Shown here: positions 9,966 through 21,187 of the stretch, in pieces
Position numbering within the stretch: position 1 is the first letter of the stretch
How the letters are laid out: each line of letters begins with the position of its first letter
DNA from: Diploscapter coronatus
Taxonomy: Eukaryota; Nematoda; Chromadorea; Rhabditida; Rhabditidae
Assembly (NCBI GenBank): GCA_964036155.1
Contig: OZ038422.1
Span: 70,579,201-70,643,200, forward strand
Direction of reading: 5' to 3'
Length of the DNA: 64,000 nt
Made by a program: the position numbers and the translations under genes
The notes under the pieces: generated by a model
Databases searched by the model: none
Told to the model about the DNA's origin: nothing
Seen by the model: only the letters and a program-made list of their open reading frames with translations

Positions 9966-12200
9966 CCTCCTTCTCAGATAAAACAATACTTGTATGTACC
10001 CGCTTGTACGGATGAAAATGGATACACATATTGGTGGCATATAGCCTTACGAAATATGAAAATTTCAGCCGAATCCGCTTACAGTCAGTCTAACCTGACA
10101 TAAGCATTCTGCCGATTCCACCGAAATTGTCAACATCACCCAGATAATTTGCGAACTTTTCCATTAAAAATTTTATTTTCAAGGATGCGGACGCGCTAAC
10201 TTTTCTAGGGGCCTGGTAAAACAAATCTATTGATTAGATCATAATTAGCAAATAAATTCTAAGAGTCTTTGAGAGATTCAGCCAAGGGGTGACCAGTGGC
10301 AAAAGTGTCATTTTTGCAAGATTTTTTTTAGTGTTAATTAACTATATTCGACCTAAAAAATCATGATTCTAGGTTTTTTTTCTGAAATTTTCAAGTCCGG
10401 ATTCGGATACCAAGGGGTCAAATATCAAAAGTCATTCTGATACCCCGAAACCTATACCAGAAGCACCAGCTCGATGAGCTAAGTCGATTGCTGCAAAAAT
10501 TTTTCGGAGGTATCTTCACAAAAGTTGCTTAGTTTTTCATGCTCTATCGAATGATATACGATTTGAGGGTGTAGCTAAAAATTTTGAAAACTCGAAATTT
10601 TCAGGTCCGACTTCGGGCCGATTTTTCGATAGAATGTTAGTCGCTATTTCTTTAAAATAGTTATTGAATTAGCATGAGTAGGACATGTACTTTATTCGAT
10701 GAAAATATTGGGATGTAATACAGGCGGCACTGTATGTAAATTTCGATTTTATCCCGGAGACCCATGATTTTTGACATTTTTGCAGTTTTTAGCCGTAACT
10801 TGTGATAGGAAGATCAGATTCGAAAAATGTTCGCACCATTCGACTCAGTTCATCAAACTGAACAATTTGATATAGGTTTCGGGATGCCAGGCTGACTTTT
10901 GAAACTTGACCCCCGGACCCCGGTACCCAGACCTGGGCTTTAAAACTTCGGGAAAAAGCCCCAAAATCGTGTTCTCCGGGTCGAACATAGGTAGAAAACA
11001 CTCAAATACCCCTTCAAGACGAATTTTAAATCTCTGGTCCGACCTCTTCCTTGAGATCGTCGAGAATTACAAAGACTTTTAAACGTCGATCAGTTACTGC
11101 CATTTGGAGCACTCGCTGAAATAGCATTTTCATCGGATACCAATATGTTGTTCCTAAAAATTGGAAAATTATTTGGAGTATTATGAAAATATTCGAATTT
11201 CGTACCTATAGCACGCAACCCTTCTGATCGCTGCTCCCATTTTCGGGCTGCTCAGAATGAATGATAGCGGAAGTGAAATGCTAGATAAATATGTATCAAA
11301 AAGTCTGATGCCAAAGTAATTCTTGAGCACCTTATTCTGGGATAAGTCGTCTAAAATGAACATTAGATACGATAAAAACTTTCAAAATACAAACTATTTC
11401 AAACTAATCGTATTACTTTGAACTAAAAATAAAATATTCAAATTTTTCAAAGATTAAATAAATGTCTAACTTAGGGCCCGCAAGCACAAGCTATATTGAT
11501 TTGTTTGCTTATATCCTGTTTAACCTTTATTTCCCCTCCCTCACCTTGAAGTTGCTCTGCCTCGTGATCTGCAGCTCGACGAGTCTGTTGTATAGTTGAA
11601 TTTCTATCATTATTGCATTTTAAGCATTGATATAATCCAGATGAAGAAAATGAGTCACAGCTCGGTTCAGTTCGGGCTATATTTGCTTGAAATCGACTTG
11701 GCATAACATTGCTCATGCCTGCCAACCCTTCCCCTAAAAATGCAAGCAGGGGACTTTTAGAAGAAAGGAGAAGAAGGAAAATGAAGATGGATAGCAATGG
11801 TCGTGAATAACTCTAAAATCGTATTTTGCACTTTTCAGTTTTCTTTACGTTTTGCAGTTTCGTTTTATTTTTTATTCTAAATCTTATCTAATTTACCAAA
11901 AAACGATCATCAAAATTCTCGCAATAAATGTTCGGCATCTTTTCTTCAACTCAATCAAACCGATCAACAATCCATATAACTATGATTTTTTAGTTTCATT
12001 CTGAGTTGCTCATATCATATCTTACTTTTCATTTATTCAATTTTCAACCATTTTCAAATTGCCCATCATTTTATGCACATTTACGAGTTTTCACTGATAA
12101 ATTTTATTTTAGCCAGCAATAATTTCTCCTGATAAGAAGTGCCCTTTTACTAAAAACCTTTTAGTACTTGAAGTTGGGACTTTTTATTCACTGTCCAATG
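9966..12200. repeat. Non-coding region with probable dispersed repeat (about 10.3-11.05 kb)
   Basis: No gene was found. Two similar phrases occur inside it: a 'GAAATTTTCAAGTCCGGATTCGG'-like line near 10390 and a related one near 10595, where TTTTCAGGTCCGACTTCGGG can be read. A G/C-rich segment, 10905-10985, contains ACCCCCGGACCCCGGTACCC. Such text-like, locally G/C-rich blocks in A/T-rich DNA are typical of old dispersed repeats. A similar-looking block lies at 34620-34930. Open frames here on the minus strand (10789-11001, 11471-11797) have no recognisable features. Confidence 0.35.
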
Positions 12201-12213
12201 TTATATGTTTCAG

Positions 12214-12708
12214 AGACGGAAGAGTGTGACCATAATATTATTCACTCTGGCGCTTGCTACGCTCGTTTCTATCAAAACCATCTACACCAGTAAAATTGGC
12301 CAATTTTTTCATAAGGTAATAAAGAATTCGTTAAATATTTCACAACTAAGATTTACATTTTTATGAAATAGAAGAGCAAATTTGTTTTATCTAGATAGTC
12401 ATATGTCCATGTATTTTATGGAAACTCATGAGAAATCAATAATTTTGTATCCTTTGCCAACTGTACAATTTGAGTCATTGTCAAAAAATTTTGGCGGTAT
12501 AACTGTGAAAAGAGAGATGTTAGAATTAGATGAAAGAGTGTTCACGATCCATTCCGCTTTACACAATTCAAAGGTCACATGTCTTTCTTATTTAAAAAAA
12601 AGTATATTTTATTTTGTTTATTTTAGAATATTCTGCATTTGAAGACATTTCAATCCTTACTATCAGGTCATTCTCGTTCGTCTTTCGTTATTTATCTAAT
12701 TCAACCAA
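12214..12708 (+). pseudogene. Orphan exons, possible fragment of a type II membrane protein gene
   Basis: Three exon-like blocks are flanked by good splice signals: 12214-12315 (after TTTCAG, before GTAATA), about 12372-12573 (before GTCACA) and 12627-12708 (after TTTTAG, before GTAAGT). The first encodes a membrane helix, VTIILFTLALATLVSI, after a basic RRKS. The others encode a soluble stretch with YLDSHMSMYFMETHEK and VFTIHSALHNSK. Blocks two and three join in frame, but blocks one and two do not with the obvious sites; a donor inside block one (after ACC A, GTAAAA) would repair this. No start codon or 3' continuation was found. The layout suggests a glycosyltransferase-like N terminus, but this is a guess. 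Confidence 0.3.
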
Positions 12709-12719
12709 GTAAGTTATTT

Positions 12720-13511
12720 TATATTTATTATTCTGTGAATATCGTTTTTCTCGTCAATATCTGCAACTCCTAGTTTCTTCACATTAACATACAATTTCTG
12801 GAAACTTGGCTGATACAATGACGTTTTTCTCGACTTTTTCATCAGCTATCTTTGAATAGCTGTTTCTGTGCTACTTCGCGATTAATTTTTGTTTTCCTTC
12901 TCGTATTCTCGTCAATTCGACCTCTAGTCTCTGTGTTAAAGCCTTATAGGATGAGCGTGAAACATTCACAACGGCATAATTTATCACATCATAAAGCGTT
13001 TTTTTTATTGATTTTCTCATTTTGATTTTAATAAGAAAAGTGCAAGAATTCTTTGGCTTTTAGAAATTTTAGTTAGCAAAGATAAACAGATGGTATAAGA
13101 ACTCAGTTTTATCATAAAATACATCCATCAATTGATTCATTCCTTCGCGATTCTTCATAACTAGACGTCCGCGCTTCGAGTGCCCGTCTAGTGCCAGCCT
13201 ACAGCTGACGTGTAGTTGCAATCATGAATAATTTCTAAAAACGAAAAAATTGCTATAAGAAATGAGAAAATAACTTTGTTTGGAAACTGTTTGGCTAATT
13301 CTGCGCACGTAGTAAAGGGTGTATGTGGAAAAGTGGCTGAGATATGCCATTGGGTGCTCCAAAGTCAAAAAGAAAAATCAGGGTTAAACAATAACACTTT
13401 CGTAAAGATTGGCGTTGCTCCGTAAATAATGCTGCATAGCATGATTGAATTTGCGTTACATGCGCAATATTTTTTAAAACTGTTAGTAGTGTAAACAAAG
13501 AGGAGTCTGTA
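12720..13511. other. Non-coding, nothing recognised
   Basis: A/T-rich sequence between the orphan exons and the hairpin MITE. No splice-consistent coding exon or RNA gene was seen. The longest minus-strand open frame here runs into the MITE and is explained by it. Confidence 0.4.
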
Positions 13512-13680
13512 CTATTAGTGACGCGGAAAAAGATTATTGGGCCCAGCGTAGGGAAAAGTGGGCGGAGCCTATTCTTTTCGCCTTTCTCCTTTTCGAAAAG
13601 GGGAAGAGCGTGAAGAATAAGCCCCGCCCCACTCTTCCCTGCGCTGGGTCCAATGACCGCTTTTTCCGTATCACTAATAC
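13512..13680. mobile_element. Hairpin MITE with about 68-bp arms
   Basis: The left arm begins TATTAGTGACGCGGAAAAAG and runs through CCCAGCGTAGGGAAAAGTGG. The right arm, read on the opposite strand, gives TATTAGTGATACGGAAAAAG and CCCAGCGCAGGGAAGAGTGG. Only a short centre separates them. The element is more G/C-rich than its surroundings and has no coding capacity; the two open frames on the minus strand are artefacts of it. It shares arm sequence with the intronic element at 3776-3927. Confidence 0.8.
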
Positions 13681-14629
13681 AATATGCCACGAGATAGTGC
13701 AATTTGTGAGAATTTTCTTTGTCAAAAAGTCAATTTTATTCTAATTTCGTTAACTTAAAAGTGAGTAAGAAAGTCGAAATAGTTTTTTTTTCGTAAGTTT
13801 CGACCTCGATTACCTTATATAGCAACGTCATTCTCTCATGTGACAGCCGTTACACGGCTGTAGAATGTTTTTAGCTACTAAATGAATAGAGATAGTTAAT
13901 AATAAACGCGAATAATGTAAGTTAAATTATTCAATAAGATTCATGTCATTCTTATTTTAGTTTCGTATTCACTTTGACAATCGTCTTATTTTATCTTTCA
14001 ACGTTTTAAGCACTATGCAAACATAGCACGAACTATAATCTTGAAACACTCGCAAATTTCAATGATAAGATGCGTCAGCTGCCATTTTTTTCACGCCTAG
14101 CACCATCGGATAGTAAATAGCAGTCGATAAAAGTGCAAAAGACCTCAAATAAAGGTTAAATAAAAAAAAGGAGAATTAGAGAACCAAATATGGAAAATAT
14201 TTATTCGTGTAAGAATGGATTTATGTTTTTTTTTTTTTTAAATATATTTTATAAATCATACCGTACTTCATTAAATCTATCACAATCGACTATTATACAA
14301 TTTACAAAACGTATTTTCTCTTATCGAAGTTCACTCTAGAATCGCGCGAAAATAAGCGCAATAACTTCTATTAGGAACTATACAATAAATCTGGCTCATC
14401 ACTTGAACAATTTCAGTAATTATTCTTGCGTATAACTATATCATATTTCTTTTCTAATGGCGTAGATATTTACCTCATGATGGTTTTATATCTCGCGCGC
14501 GTCTCAAATTATCTGAACAGCGCAATTTGTAGATCTTTACATCATGCTCATCTTTTATGCAAAATATTTTTAAAATAGTTTTTCAAGCTTTCAAATCATT
14601 CAGTCTAAACTCCTATCGCTTTTAGACTG
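13681..14629. promoter_or_regulatory. Upstream region of the 14.6-34.1 kb gene cluster
   Basis: About 0.95 kb of A/T-rich sequence with no coding signal. It ends in GCTTTTAG at about 14618-14625, a candidate splice or trans-splice acceptor four bases before ATG 14630. Any promoter for the first gene of the cluster should lie here; no specific factor site was recognised. Confidence 0.35.
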
Positions 14630-15208
14630 ATGCAGCGTCCCGACTTCACATCGATGAAGACTGCGTTTCTGATGGCGCTGTCGAAGTGCGCCTCTTCATC
14701 GCAACTGCGCAGCGGTTTGGCGAAAGACGTGTGCGACTTCACGTACTATCTCTGTCGAGACTCCCGGCGGTATTCCGTGTCAGCCATCGAGCAGTTTACT
14801 TCTCCCGAACGACAACAGCTCGAGAAGGACCTACTAGCAGCTCTGCCAGAGCTCGAACGCAATCTCGAGGACACCTACAGCCTGTGTGGGCCTGAGAAAG
14901 TGGCCGGATTCCGTCGCGTTCGGTCGGGGCTGCAGTTCCTGCAGGACGAAATTGTGGCTAAGCAGGACAATCGGGAGCTAGGCGAAAAGATGCGCGAGCT
15001 GCTGGACTCGGAGTTTGTGAAAGAAGTCGATGATCTTTTGAAGCTCTGGAATGAGCAGGGCGAGTGGGACAAGGACGAAAACCTCGATCTCCGCTTCATT
15101 CCCGCATCTCACAATTGGTACCTGGACGAGCAGAGATACGCTTCTAAACTGAAATATGGATCCGGAGATGCGCAGGATACAGCTGCCTCATCTAATGCCT
15201 CTACATAA
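14630..15208 (+). CDS. Orphan 192-aa helical protein
   Basis: A single uninterrupted exon that is clearly richer in G/C and in coding-type codons than the flanks. TTTTAG lies four bases before the ATG, suggesting trans-splicing. The protein is charged and largely helical: SSSQLRSGLAKDVCDFTYYL, LEKDLLAALPELERNLEDTY and GEKMRELLDSEFVKEVDDLL, then an aromatic segment (RFIPASHNWYLDEQRY) and a Ser/Ala-rich tail. No signal peptide, membrane helix or known motif was recognised. AATAAA at 15390-15396 is a likely poly(A) signal. It lies 304 bp upstream of the DUF4781-like gene on the same strand, so it may share a transcript and possibly a process with the next two genes. Confidence 0.75.
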   Translation: MQRPDFTSMKTAFLMALSKCASSSQLRSGLAKDVCDFTYYLCRDSRRYSVSAIEQFTSPERQQLEKDLLAALPELERNLEDTYSLCGPEKVAGFRRVRSGLQFLQDEIVAKQDNRELGEKMRELLDSEFVKEVDDLLKLWNEQGEWDKDENLDLRFIPASHNWYLDEQRYASKLKYGSGDAQDTAASSNAST

Positions 15209-15512
15209 TCTTATTTATAAAATTTTCTTTTATCATAACTTATCCGAAATATCAATAACCGACTGAAATCTCTTTCATCTTAGATATCATTTTTTATTTC
15301 TTTATCGTTTAACTTTGAAAACTAAATGTTAAAACTTTTCCCAGATGTCACAAAGTTCAAAATATGATTTTTTAGTTTTTGCTGATACTCAATAAAGTAA
15401 CCGTGATGTGTCTATTTTTTAATCATAAATCAAGTTGTCATACTTGCAAAGTATCTTTAATATTTCATCATATTTTCTTCAATGCATTCACTAGTTTTTC
15501 GTAGGTTGAAGG

Positions 15513-18500
15513 ATGGTGTGTCCGATCGAACGAAAACACAAATATGAGGAAGAGTGGAGTTCGGAAAAGACAAAGAAATGGTTGGAAGATGCGGAAAAGC
15601 AGCTGAGGGAGCAGGGCGATAAGATTCAGGAAGACTACCAGAAATACGAGAAGGAACAGTTCAGCCGACTAGAGATCCAGATCTGCAGCTATCTCTTCGA
15701 GATAACCGTGAGCTAGATAATTGTATTTTTCCAGAAAATATCTGTCACGACTTTCGTTAATCACGTTCTTAACCATATATACCCATATCTCATGGTATAT
15801 TATTTAAAATTATTTGAGCAAAACATTTTAAAACTTTGAAGCTATGACGTTACAAGCCACTTTTCATTATTTTAGGAGGAACGAGCTAAACGTGCGAAAA
15901 AGATCAACAATCTATTGCGCGCCTTCAAACCAGACGATAGAAAGAAAGCTCGCGAGCTACGATCCATGATGGAAAAATACGGTGCAGGAGTGGGAAAACC
16001 CGTCGAATTTCAGGTACGATTATGGTTCCTCCTACGCAATTAAAAACTATTCATAATAAGTTAGTCATTATTTCAATAACTAACATTTAAGAGGCATTCT
16101 TTGTTTAAAAGAAGAAAGACTAGGCACATAAATGTGAAGAGGTGCCATTAAAATATGTATCAAGACTATCGATAATGTTTACATCATTACAAAGAATACC
16201 TATTAAGATGACTACTTAAGATCACATCTAAAAATAAATAATTTGGTTTATTAGGCAGTCATGATTCTGCTCCGCGAAGAAGAATATCTGAATAAGGAAG
16301 AAACAAATTCAGCATCCATTCCAGGCTTGTTAAAATGGCACACCCCTATTGGGCACTGACAAATTCGGAACTATTTTGTTAGCCCACTCAGGAACGCCTA
16401 TTCACAAAAAGTTCCGAATTAGTCAGTTCCCAATAGGGAGTGTGCCGTTAAGATATCTATGTCTGAACGATGGCTAATGAGTATAGGAAATATAAGAAAA
16501 CGAAGTTAATTCGAATCTTTCATTATTTTCTAGCTATAGCTGCAAATAATAAAATTAGTTTTCCACATAGTATAGATATAATTAAAATTACCATTCTCAG
16601 TCTTTCATATTTGCAGTTTTCCGCGTCAAGAAGGACGACAAAGGCGACTGCTGTTTCATCGACACTCACAAGCGGACGTACTCGTCGTGGAATGACTACC
16701 TGGACAACAACAACTTGCCAAAGGGAATCATCTGCTATCCGAAGAACGGGTTCGTGCTGCAGAAGGATGAAAAGGGCGTCAAGGATGAGAACGGCAACAC
16801 GAAGTTCGTCAAGTCGAACGAGATCTGCTGCGCCGAGCCGCCGTCTTGCAAACTGTGGGAGAGAGTAAAAGGCACGGTGGACAAGGTCGTGTCCGTCGCA
16901 TCGCCCTTCGTCGCTCTCACTCTCTTCTGGACGCCAGTCGGGTGGATTGGAACTGCATTCATGTTTGCCAATTACGGCATCATGGGATATCAAATGCTAA
17001 GGTAAGTGAATCTTTAGCAGGTATAGCTACTTCCTCCTTGTTCTTGTTCAAGATAATAACGTATACGGAAAGGCAACATTTCTCATTTACGCATAAGTAC
17101 ATTTTATCTCAGAAAATGTAAATGGGCTTAATTATATAAATTTTTCAGAATTTTTGTACTAATGGGTATAATCAATGCCAAATTTACTTATTATATTATT
17201 TTTAGATAAAAATTCATTCAGTTATACATTTGCCCGAAATTAATGAGATGTTTGCGTACACAAAAGCGAGCATCTCCTATTTTCGCGTATATTCAAAAAT
17301 TGCCTTTTTTGTAATAATAGGCTTGGTAAGTGGCATATAGAAATTCGAATACGAAAAATCAAATAGAAAAAAATTAATTATGTAAAAATTCACGAATTCT
17401 AAATTGCATATATCACCATTCTACAGTACCCTACGTAGAGGAATGTTTTCGCATAGTTTAAATCAGCCTGACCAGATTCAAATCCTAAATGAAAAACCCG
17501 ATTAATTAAAAGATCATAAGTCCTTTCTCTAAATTGAATAATTCAGGCAAGCCGGAAGCATCTATGATAAGTCCAGACACAGCGAGGCATACGCGGCAGA
17601 TGTTTTTCAACTCATAACCACGATTTCGACAATGATTCTGGCTAAAGGCACTGCAAGCTACGCGAAGAAGGTGGCACTTGAGAGACGATCGCTCACCTTC
17701 TTTGAGAATGTCATCATCACGGCCACGCTTCAAGGAATGGCCGCGTCGCAAATCTTCAGCTTCCTCAGCATGACATACCGCCTCTTAACTAAGGATAAAA
17801 TCACAGCACTCGACATCCTCAATTTCGTCGTTGCTTCGCAGAATCTCTATTCATGTGTGATGAGTCCAAAGACAGCAAATGCTTTGGTGACAAAGATGAG
17901 GAAGGCAATGGTAGATGCAGCTACGCCGAGGGAGGATGCGATGGACGAGAGAAAAGCGGAACACGAGCGGAGCAAGGCTGAAGCGAAGGAAGGTCTGAGA
18001 CAGCTCGAAGAACATCTGGAGCAACAGAGAAGGGATGGAGCGAGTGCGGAGGCAATTAGTGAGACGGAGAGGTTGATCGCTGATCAGCAGAAGAACATCC
18101 TGGATCTCCATCTCGATATCACCAAAGTGCATCATGAAGAATTGAAGGCTTATGAAAACGATTTGGAGAGGTGCGAGCGGGATTTAGAAGCTGCGGAGAA
18201 TGCGGGCGATCACAAGGAAATAGAGAGGTTGAGGTTCAACAAGGAAGTGTACGAAAAGAAGATAGAGCAATATACTAAAAGCACGGAACAAAACCAGCAA
18301 AATTTTCTCGATGACAAAGGGAAGACTATGAAGGTAGGTGCATTGTGCAGCGAAATTAAATATCGAATGGTGAATCAATGTATATCGTCTAAAATATATC
18401 CATTCAATCGCTTAGTAGATTTTTCAACCGAAACTTTTGTAACTTGTTTAATTTCAGCACGAAGGTACTAAAGATGAGTATTCTAAATTTGTGAGAAATG

Positions 18501-20784
18501 AGCAGAACAATCGTGGCACTGCGACGTTAATCGACCAGAATGGGCGAATCATTCGAGCTGTGACTCAGATGGACGCCGAGATGGTGTTCAAGGGGGTCCA
18601 CGAGACGCAGTCGACGGTCAAGTTTGCAGATGGACACAGCCTCGTTCTGCACTTCAACGAGGAGTTCCGCGTGCATCCGAGTGCGATTGGACAGATGAAC
18701 AATATTAATATCAACCAGTCAGATACGGACCTGAAGAGAGTGCTTCAATATACGAAAGACTTTAAAACCGGCACGTTGGCTCGTGATCAATATCTGACGG
18801 ACATCGGAAAGGTATTGAAAAGAGATTATCGCATGATAGCTGATACAGAGGCCAGTGTGTTCCTCGAGAAACTTAACGACGACACTTTGACTAACTTAAC
18901 GCCACAACAACGCGCGTATTTTACCTGTTTGAACCCGCAAGACGCAACATTTAATCCCGAGGAAGCGTATCGAATGCGAATGGTCGTGGAAGACTCTCGC
19001 TATCCATGTGACAAGACAATTATGCAGGCAGCAGTCAAATTGGCTGAAAGACGAGGAGTTACAAGCAATCCAGATAATATTGCCAGCTGTGTTGAAATTA
19101 TCAAGGGGCATGCGAATGAAAAGGTAAGTTCAATTATTGCACGATAATATATCCTCGGCGTCCGGCAACTTTCCAGCCAAGGAAAATATGGACTAATGTA
19201 AACAGTCGTGAGCGTATACATTCCACTTTCTTATTTGAAAATTTGTTCGTGTCTGCGTTGCAGACTACTTAGAATTTCAATCGAATGCATTAGATTTGAA
19301 GATACTTATGAATTGTCCATATTTTACGTGGCTGGAAGTCGCTGAATGCCGAGGATAGTTCTAGCGAACGAACAATCACAATATTTATATGAACACCGTT
19401 CGCTCTGTATATTCATTAAATTGAGTCAGTGTATTCCTATCATCTATAGCTAAAACATTATAAAATGGAGGTGGGTAGGAATCCCAACACTTCAATCAAG
19501 GTGATAGAAATTTCAACACTAGTAGTAGGAATTCTTGCACGCTTATTAAATTTAAACATTAGATTAGACTATCAAAGTACACACTCGTGCACTTTAACTC
19601 CGATTTATGATAGTTAACTTATAAAATTTCACTCAAAAGACTTGATATGCTACATGATAAACACAACTGAGCGTTCGCTGAAAATTTCACCTTAGGTTAT
19701 ATATCGCTCTTAGGAAATCTACCATCAGAAGATACTGGATGTCCCAAGAATATGTCCCCAATTTATTTCTTGAATAACTTTTTCACTTTCTTATGAAACT
19801 TTATAGTTCTTCCGAAATATAGATAAGTTTATCGGTACAATTTTTCTAACACTAAATTCGAGTAAATTACCCTAATTATCAAAAGTAATTGACTTAATTA
19901 AGATAATTGTATATTAAAAAATTGTAACGATAAACTTATCTAGATTTCGGAAGAACTAAAGTTTCACAAGAAAATGAGAAAGCTATTCAAGAAACAAATT
20001 AGGGATATATTCTTGGGATACCCAGTATATGATGAATCATTCATCTATTATACGATACCTTCTACTTTTAGGTGAAGGAGGCTGAAATCGCAGCAAGAAC
20101 TGAGAACCCAAAAGCAAAAATCACTGTAAGACTAAAAATCGATATTTTGCAAAGTGGCATAGCTTCCGCATTACAGAGATCGCAGGCAAGGGACATAAAA
20201 ACGAACGCAATCAATAATTTATTAAATGGAGCGAATGAAATGGAAAACCTCAATACAAGAATAGACACGGTGAACGAGGTGAGCATTTTTCTGCTAATTT
20301 CAAATATATATACATGATAATTCTTATATCCTTACAGAGAATTAGAGGGTATCCGGAAGGAACACGGAGATATATCAATGAACTCGAGGCCTATTACCAC
20401 ACGGTGAAGCATAATGAAGAATCGTGGAAGAATTACTATGCAAAGCGAGGAGAGATGCCACCTGAGAATCCTACATTCGAACAAATGTGCGACGTCTTTC
20501 ATAAAGAGATGGCAGACACGATCATTCAAGATAACAATTTAAAAGGAGACCTCATATCACAATACGGTCAATTTAAAACAAACACGTACAACATGAATGT
20601 GCCAAAATTAAATGAAGCAGGCGAGCCCGTGATGAATGCACAAGGCAGAAGAGTACAGACAATATACATGGGCTTGACCCGGTCTATACGCGTACCAATC
20701 GAAAACAACTTTAATTACCAACCTGAACCTTGGTCAGATGATGTTAACATAATTTCGCATTACGATCTAGAGAAAGATGCCTGA
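15513..20784 (+). CDS. Large protein resembling the DUF4781 family (964 aa)
   Basis: Eight exons: 15513-15707, 15876-16013, 16255-16324, 16617-17001, 17547-18333, 18458-19123, 20072-20278 and 20338-20784 (TGA). Frame is continuous if the third intron uses a GC donor (CCAG|GCTTGT), which gives the junction SIPVFRVKKDDKGDCCFID. The order of features matches what I recall of insect DUF4781 proteins: a charged N-terminal coil, a 'PVFRV...CCFID...SWNDYL...LPKGII' block (about residues 130-170), a hydrophobic pair of segments (VSVASPFVALTLFWTPVGWI and LITTISTMILAKGTASYAKK), a helical 'LDILNFVVASQNLY' block, then a long coiled coil (about residues 390-520). This assignment is from memory of family patterns. 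The function of DUF4781 is unknown to me. GTAG lies eight bases before the ATG. The transcript likely ends at AATAAA, 21040-21045. Confidence 0.7.
16334..16449. mobile_element. Hairpin MITE in intron 3 of the DUF4781-like gene
   Basis: Arms of about 39 bp: 16334-16372 (AATGGCACACCCCTATTGGG...) and, inverted, 16410-16449 (AACGGCACACTCCCTATTGG...), with a 37-bp loop. It begins only nine bases downstream of the GC donor at 16325, so it may affect splicing of that intron. Confidence 0.75.
19732..20028. mobile_element. Mariner-type MITE with about 117-bp arms in intron 6 of the DUF4781-like gene
   Basis: The left end reads ATACTGGATGTCCCAAGAAT; the right end read in reverse gives ATACTGGGTATCCCAAGAAT. 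The match continues through 'TTTATTTCTTGAATA' and 'AGTTCTTCCGAAATATAGAT' to a central loop near 19865-19910. The CTGGGTNTCCCA end and A/T-rich target fit a Tc1/mariner-derived non-autonomous element. Confidence 0.8.
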
Positions 20785-21187
20785 GATTAAATAGCTTGAT
20801 ATTTTATCTACAAAATTCTATCTCAGCAATTCTAAAAGGCAAGATAATTTTATTTAATTCTTGCACATTCTAATATGTATTTTCTAAAATTTTATCCTGG
20901 CTATTAAACTAATCTCAGCTATGGTATCTCTAAGTTAACATTTGCACACTATCTCACTTATGTATCATCATTTTATCCTATTCAGCAACTCATCATCACC
21001 ATCCTTACGTCATGACAAGTTACAATAATCGGTTACATAAATAAACGAATTATGAGATACGGTGTTTCTAATTAATGACAGTGAAAGTGGTTTAAACCAT
21101 GATTATACCTTATTTTTATTGATAATTTTATTGCTGCATTATCATAGATGATCAGTTAGTGCAGATATGATATTCCCATTTTGCAGA

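Noticed and set aside
13295..13725. Two minus-strand frames of 135 and 63 codons
   Set aside because: They are produced by the G/C-rich hairpin MITE at 13512-13680.
16470..16868. 132-codon plus-strand frame overlapping exon 4 of the DUF4781-like gene
   Set aside because: Its exonic part is Arg/Thr/Ser-rich, as expected of a shifted frame, while the adjacent frame gives the family-like PVFRV block.
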